Shown: piece by piece, positions 4,575-6,687 of the stretch | Position numbering within the stretch: position 1 is the stretch's first letter | Layout of the letters: each line of letters starts with the position of its first letter | DNA from: Bacteroidales bacterium | Lineage (GTDB): Bacteria; Bacteroidota; Bacteroidia; Bacteroidales; UBA10428 | DNA length: 6,687 nucleotides | Direction of reading: 5' to 3' | Assembly (NCBI GenBank): GCA_016926235.1 | Contig: JAFGOZ010000128.1 | Span: 1-6,687 of the forward strand | Position numbers and translations under genes: made by a program | The notes under the pieces: model-generated | Seen by the model: the letters and a program-made list of their open reading frames with translations, nothing else | Database searches by the model: none | Told to the model about the DNA's origin: nothing

Positions 4575-6687
4575 ATGGATAATTTTAGGTTGTTTTTCAT
4601 ACTCATATTAACTTTAGTTTTATTGAGATGTGGTAACAATTCTTCACCAATAAACAATGATATAACCGAGCAAGAGACAACTAATAAACACGAACAAGTA
4701 ATAAATAGCAGTGGAGGTAAAATTGATTTTGACAGCAGTAATTTATGCTATTTTCCTGAAAGCTCTGTCAAACTTCCGACATTAATTAAGGTCGAAAATA
4801 CAATTGTAAACGATTCTTCAGATAGCAATAAAATATTAAATGTTTTTGAAGGCGAACCATCTGGCACCTCATTTGAAGAACCCGTACTTGTTGTAATTCC
4901 GATAGATAAAAAATTATCTCCAGGAACAATTGTAAAAATACAATCATTAAATGATTCTACAAATACTTTACAACCTTATTACTATATGGATTCGATTGAA
5001 GCTTACGGCATTGCAATTAGAAATGGAGACCAGATAGCATTTTTAATTAACCATTTTTCAAAATATTTCATATCCAAGTTAACATATGACTACACATATT
5101 ATCTAACGCCTATTCAGCTGGATCATTTAGATGATGGGACTAAAATGATTTTACCAAAAGATCAAGATCCAGAAAAAATGAAAAACAGTAAATTTGTGGA
5201 CATTTCAGGGTTTATGAACCTTAATAACTATAGCTTTCGGAAAAGAAGATACTTTGAGATAATGAAAAATATGGTTCTTCAACCTGACAATCCATTTCTC
5301 AATAATGTTGGTGAAAAAATACATAATTTCCTTAAAATAGAAGGAGTCGTTGAATCGATAATAAAAGATGGCAGCAGGGGATATATAAACCATGAAATAG
5401 TTGAAAGTATTTTAGCGGATAATTATTCCTACAATCTTAAACTTAGCGGTAATTTGAATCTGTTGAGTAGTTATTTATCGAAGATTTCAAATGGATTGGA
5501 GTTTATCGCTATTATAGAAGAACCCGTTAGGAACGCTATAAGCCTCTTTTGTTTGAATGAAATTCAAATGTCGCTGGCTATAGAAAGATGTAAAACCATT
5601 CGGAAAATAATGGATGATAAATTATCATTAAACAATGTGCATATTGAAACATTAAAAAAAGACGAAGCATTTTGCGATGCATTAATGGATGTTGAAACTT
5701 ATTTCACCAACGCTCAAAAAAGTAATAGCGAACTTATATTACAAAGTTTCAATGTAATTAATGAGGCGCTGTCTTTTGATTTAGTGAATGATGTAGCAAA
5801 TAAAATAGTTGGAATATCAAGCCTAAAACTTTTAACGAAATGGTGCCCTGGTTTACCAGTTGCGATAACATGTTACATGTTAGAGGATGCATATGAGAAT
5901 GCGGAGGAACACCATATTGCCTGTATAGACAGAGCATTACAATGTAATTTGGATTATCAGCTATTTAAAATTAAGCAGGAAGTAATTGATGGGATTTTGA
6001 ACGGTGATTACTCAAGTATCCCTTATGAATTTCAGCCAGATTATTATTCCATAATTAATATGAAATACTATAATTCCTATTCTTATTTAAATAGTAAGTA
6101 CAATGATTTGATTGGCAATAACAAATTGTACCTTACGGATTCTTTTGAATATATTTGGAAAAATGTTAAAAATTTACTTTTCTATGATATTTGCGAGCAG
6201 ATGGAAACTTATTACACAAAATTAATAGCTGATATTAAGAGCGACTATGTGAAGATTAATTTTTATTCACCACCAATAGTAAATCCATCTGTTTTTGTCA
6301 ATCAAAATATCTCAATCCATGATGAAACCATTAATGGATCTGGTATTGGATTTACTCCCTTTGGTAATATTGAAATTAGTCTTAAAAACCTTGCTTCAGA
6401 AAAGGTTGTTTCATTCAATAAAACTGCTGATAATAAAGGCAATTTAACCTTCAACTATAAGATCAACGCTTCAATGGAAGCAGGACGGTGGTTTTATTAT
6501 GGCACTGATCAAACCTCTCAAATTAAGTCAAATGAAACCGAGTTCAATATTAATAGACTGGAGCCTGTGACTCCAACAGATTTGTCACTTACTGACATAA
6601 CCGGTGGTTTCAGCATATCATGGACAAATGTTACCGGTGCCACCGGTTACAAAATATTCTGGGGAACAACAGATGCTGTAGATGAAA
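4575..6687 (+). CDS. Large multidomain lipoprotein with ZU5-like and fibronectin type III domains (partial, 3' end outside window)
   Basis: 704 codons are open to the window edge. Residues 1-18 form a short signal peptide with a hydrophobic core (LFFILILTLVLL), and LLRC gives lipidation at C19. The arginine before the cysteine is unusual, as in relaxed spirochaete-type lipoboxes. A low-complexity Asn/Ser/Glu/Thr linker follows (20-46). Residues about 47-167 resemble a ZU5-like beta domain: it opens GGKIDF, contains GEPSGTSFEEPVLVVIPI and closes HFSKYFI. Residues about 200-565 are mainly helical with scattered cysteines and match nothing I recognise. Residues about 578-660 look like an Ig-like sandwich (GSGIGFTPFGNIEISL, later MEAGRWFYYGTD). 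From about 663 a fibronectin type III domain begins (FSISWTNVTGATGYKIFWG). It is anchored in a membrane and probably exposed; the role may be adhesion or binding, by inference. The AGGGGGG ribosome binding site sets the start. Confidence 0.85.
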   Translation, partial: MDNFRLFFILILTLVLLRCGNNSSPINNDITEQETTNKHEQVINSSGGKIDFDSSNLCYFPESSVKLPTLIKVENTIVNDSSDSNKILNVFEGEPSGTSFEEPVLVVIPIDKKLSPGTIVKIQSLNDSTNTLQPYYYMDSIEAYGIAIRNGDQIAFLINHFSKYFISKLTYDYTYYLTPIQLDHLDDGTKMILPKDQDPEKMKNSKFVDISGFMNLNNYSFRKRRYFEIMKNMVLQPDNPFLNNVGEKIHNFLKIEGVVESIIKDGSRGYINHEIVESILADNYSYNLKLSGNLNLLSSYLSKISNGLEFIAIIEEPVRNAISLFCLNEIQMSLAIERCKTIRKIMDDKLSLNNVHIETLKKDEAFCDALMDVETYFTNAQKSNSELILQSFNVINEALSFDLVNDVANKIVGISSLKLLTKWCPGLPVAITCYMLEDAYENAEEHHIACIDRALQCNLDYQLFKIKQEVIDGILNGDYSSIPYEFQPDYYSIINMKYYNSYSYLNSKYNDLIGNNKLYLTDSFEYIWKNVKNLLFYDICEQMETYYTKLIADIKSDYVKINFYSPPIVNPSVFVNQNISIHDETINGSGIGFTPFGNIEISLKNLASEKVVSFNKTADNKGNLTFNYKINASMEAGRWFYYGTDQTSQIKSNETEFNINRLEPVTPTDLSLTDITGGFSISWTNVTGATGYKIFWGTTDAVDE

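Noticed and set aside
5205..5393. 62-residue minus-strand frame inside the lipoprotein gene
   Set aside because: It is a shadow of the 704-codon plus-strand frame.
1..6687. CRISPR array, tRNA, rRNA or insertion sequence
   Set aside because: No regularly spaced repeats, cloverleaf, rRNA signature or transposase was seen.

Overview
The window reads as part of a chromosomal or metagenomic integron carrying a short gene-cassette array, followed by the start of a large surface lipoprotein gene. At the left edge is the last 28 codons of a tyrosine recombinase, including the nucleophilic tyrosine region (TEIYTHV) and a GIRSP tail resembling integron integrases. Downstream on the same strand lie genes separated by inverted-repeat sites with the layout of attC recombination sites. 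Three are well supported: about 2139-2255, 2763-2824 and 4270-4368. One is plausible (587-663, attC or attI) and one degenerate (977-1020). All are oriented like the recombinase, so this would be a 'reverse' integron, with integrase and cassettes pointing the same way, an arrangement known from Treponema denticola and some other lineages.

Layout. 1-89: recombinase C-terminus. 90-793: no convincing gene; it holds several strong hairpins, a weak promoter-like pair and the first att-like site. 794-928: a 44-residue membrane peptide. 1043-2134: a DUF3800 protein with an extra helical N-terminus. 2338-2628: a small zinc-ribbon protein in its own cassette. 2819-4362: a two-gene sulfur cassette (single-domain rhodanese plus TSUP/TauE-SafE permease, start and stop overlapping by 4 nt), preceded by a possible Cys-Trp leader peptide whose end lies in a hairpin followed by a T-run. 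4198-4574: a perfect hairpin, the branched attC and an AT-rich leader. 4575 to the end: a lipoprotein with a ZU5-like N-terminal domain, a helical middle, an Ig-like segment and the start of a fibronectin type III domain, cut by the window edge.

The organism is a low-GC, AT-rich Gram-negative-type bacterium. A relaxed lipobox (LLRC) and the reverse integron hint at Spirochaetota, but the SSKTTEIYTHV recombinase tail is also common in Bacteroidota/Chlorobi relatives, so the phylum is uncertain. The cassette genes do not form one pathway; they look like independent accessory functions. The rhodanese and permease very likely work together, on a sulfur anion or sulfane sulfur.

The most unusual points are the reverse array itself, the self-regulated-looking sulfur cassette with its possible cysteine-sensing leader, and the possible pairing of a tiny membrane peptide with a DUF3800 protein in one cassette.
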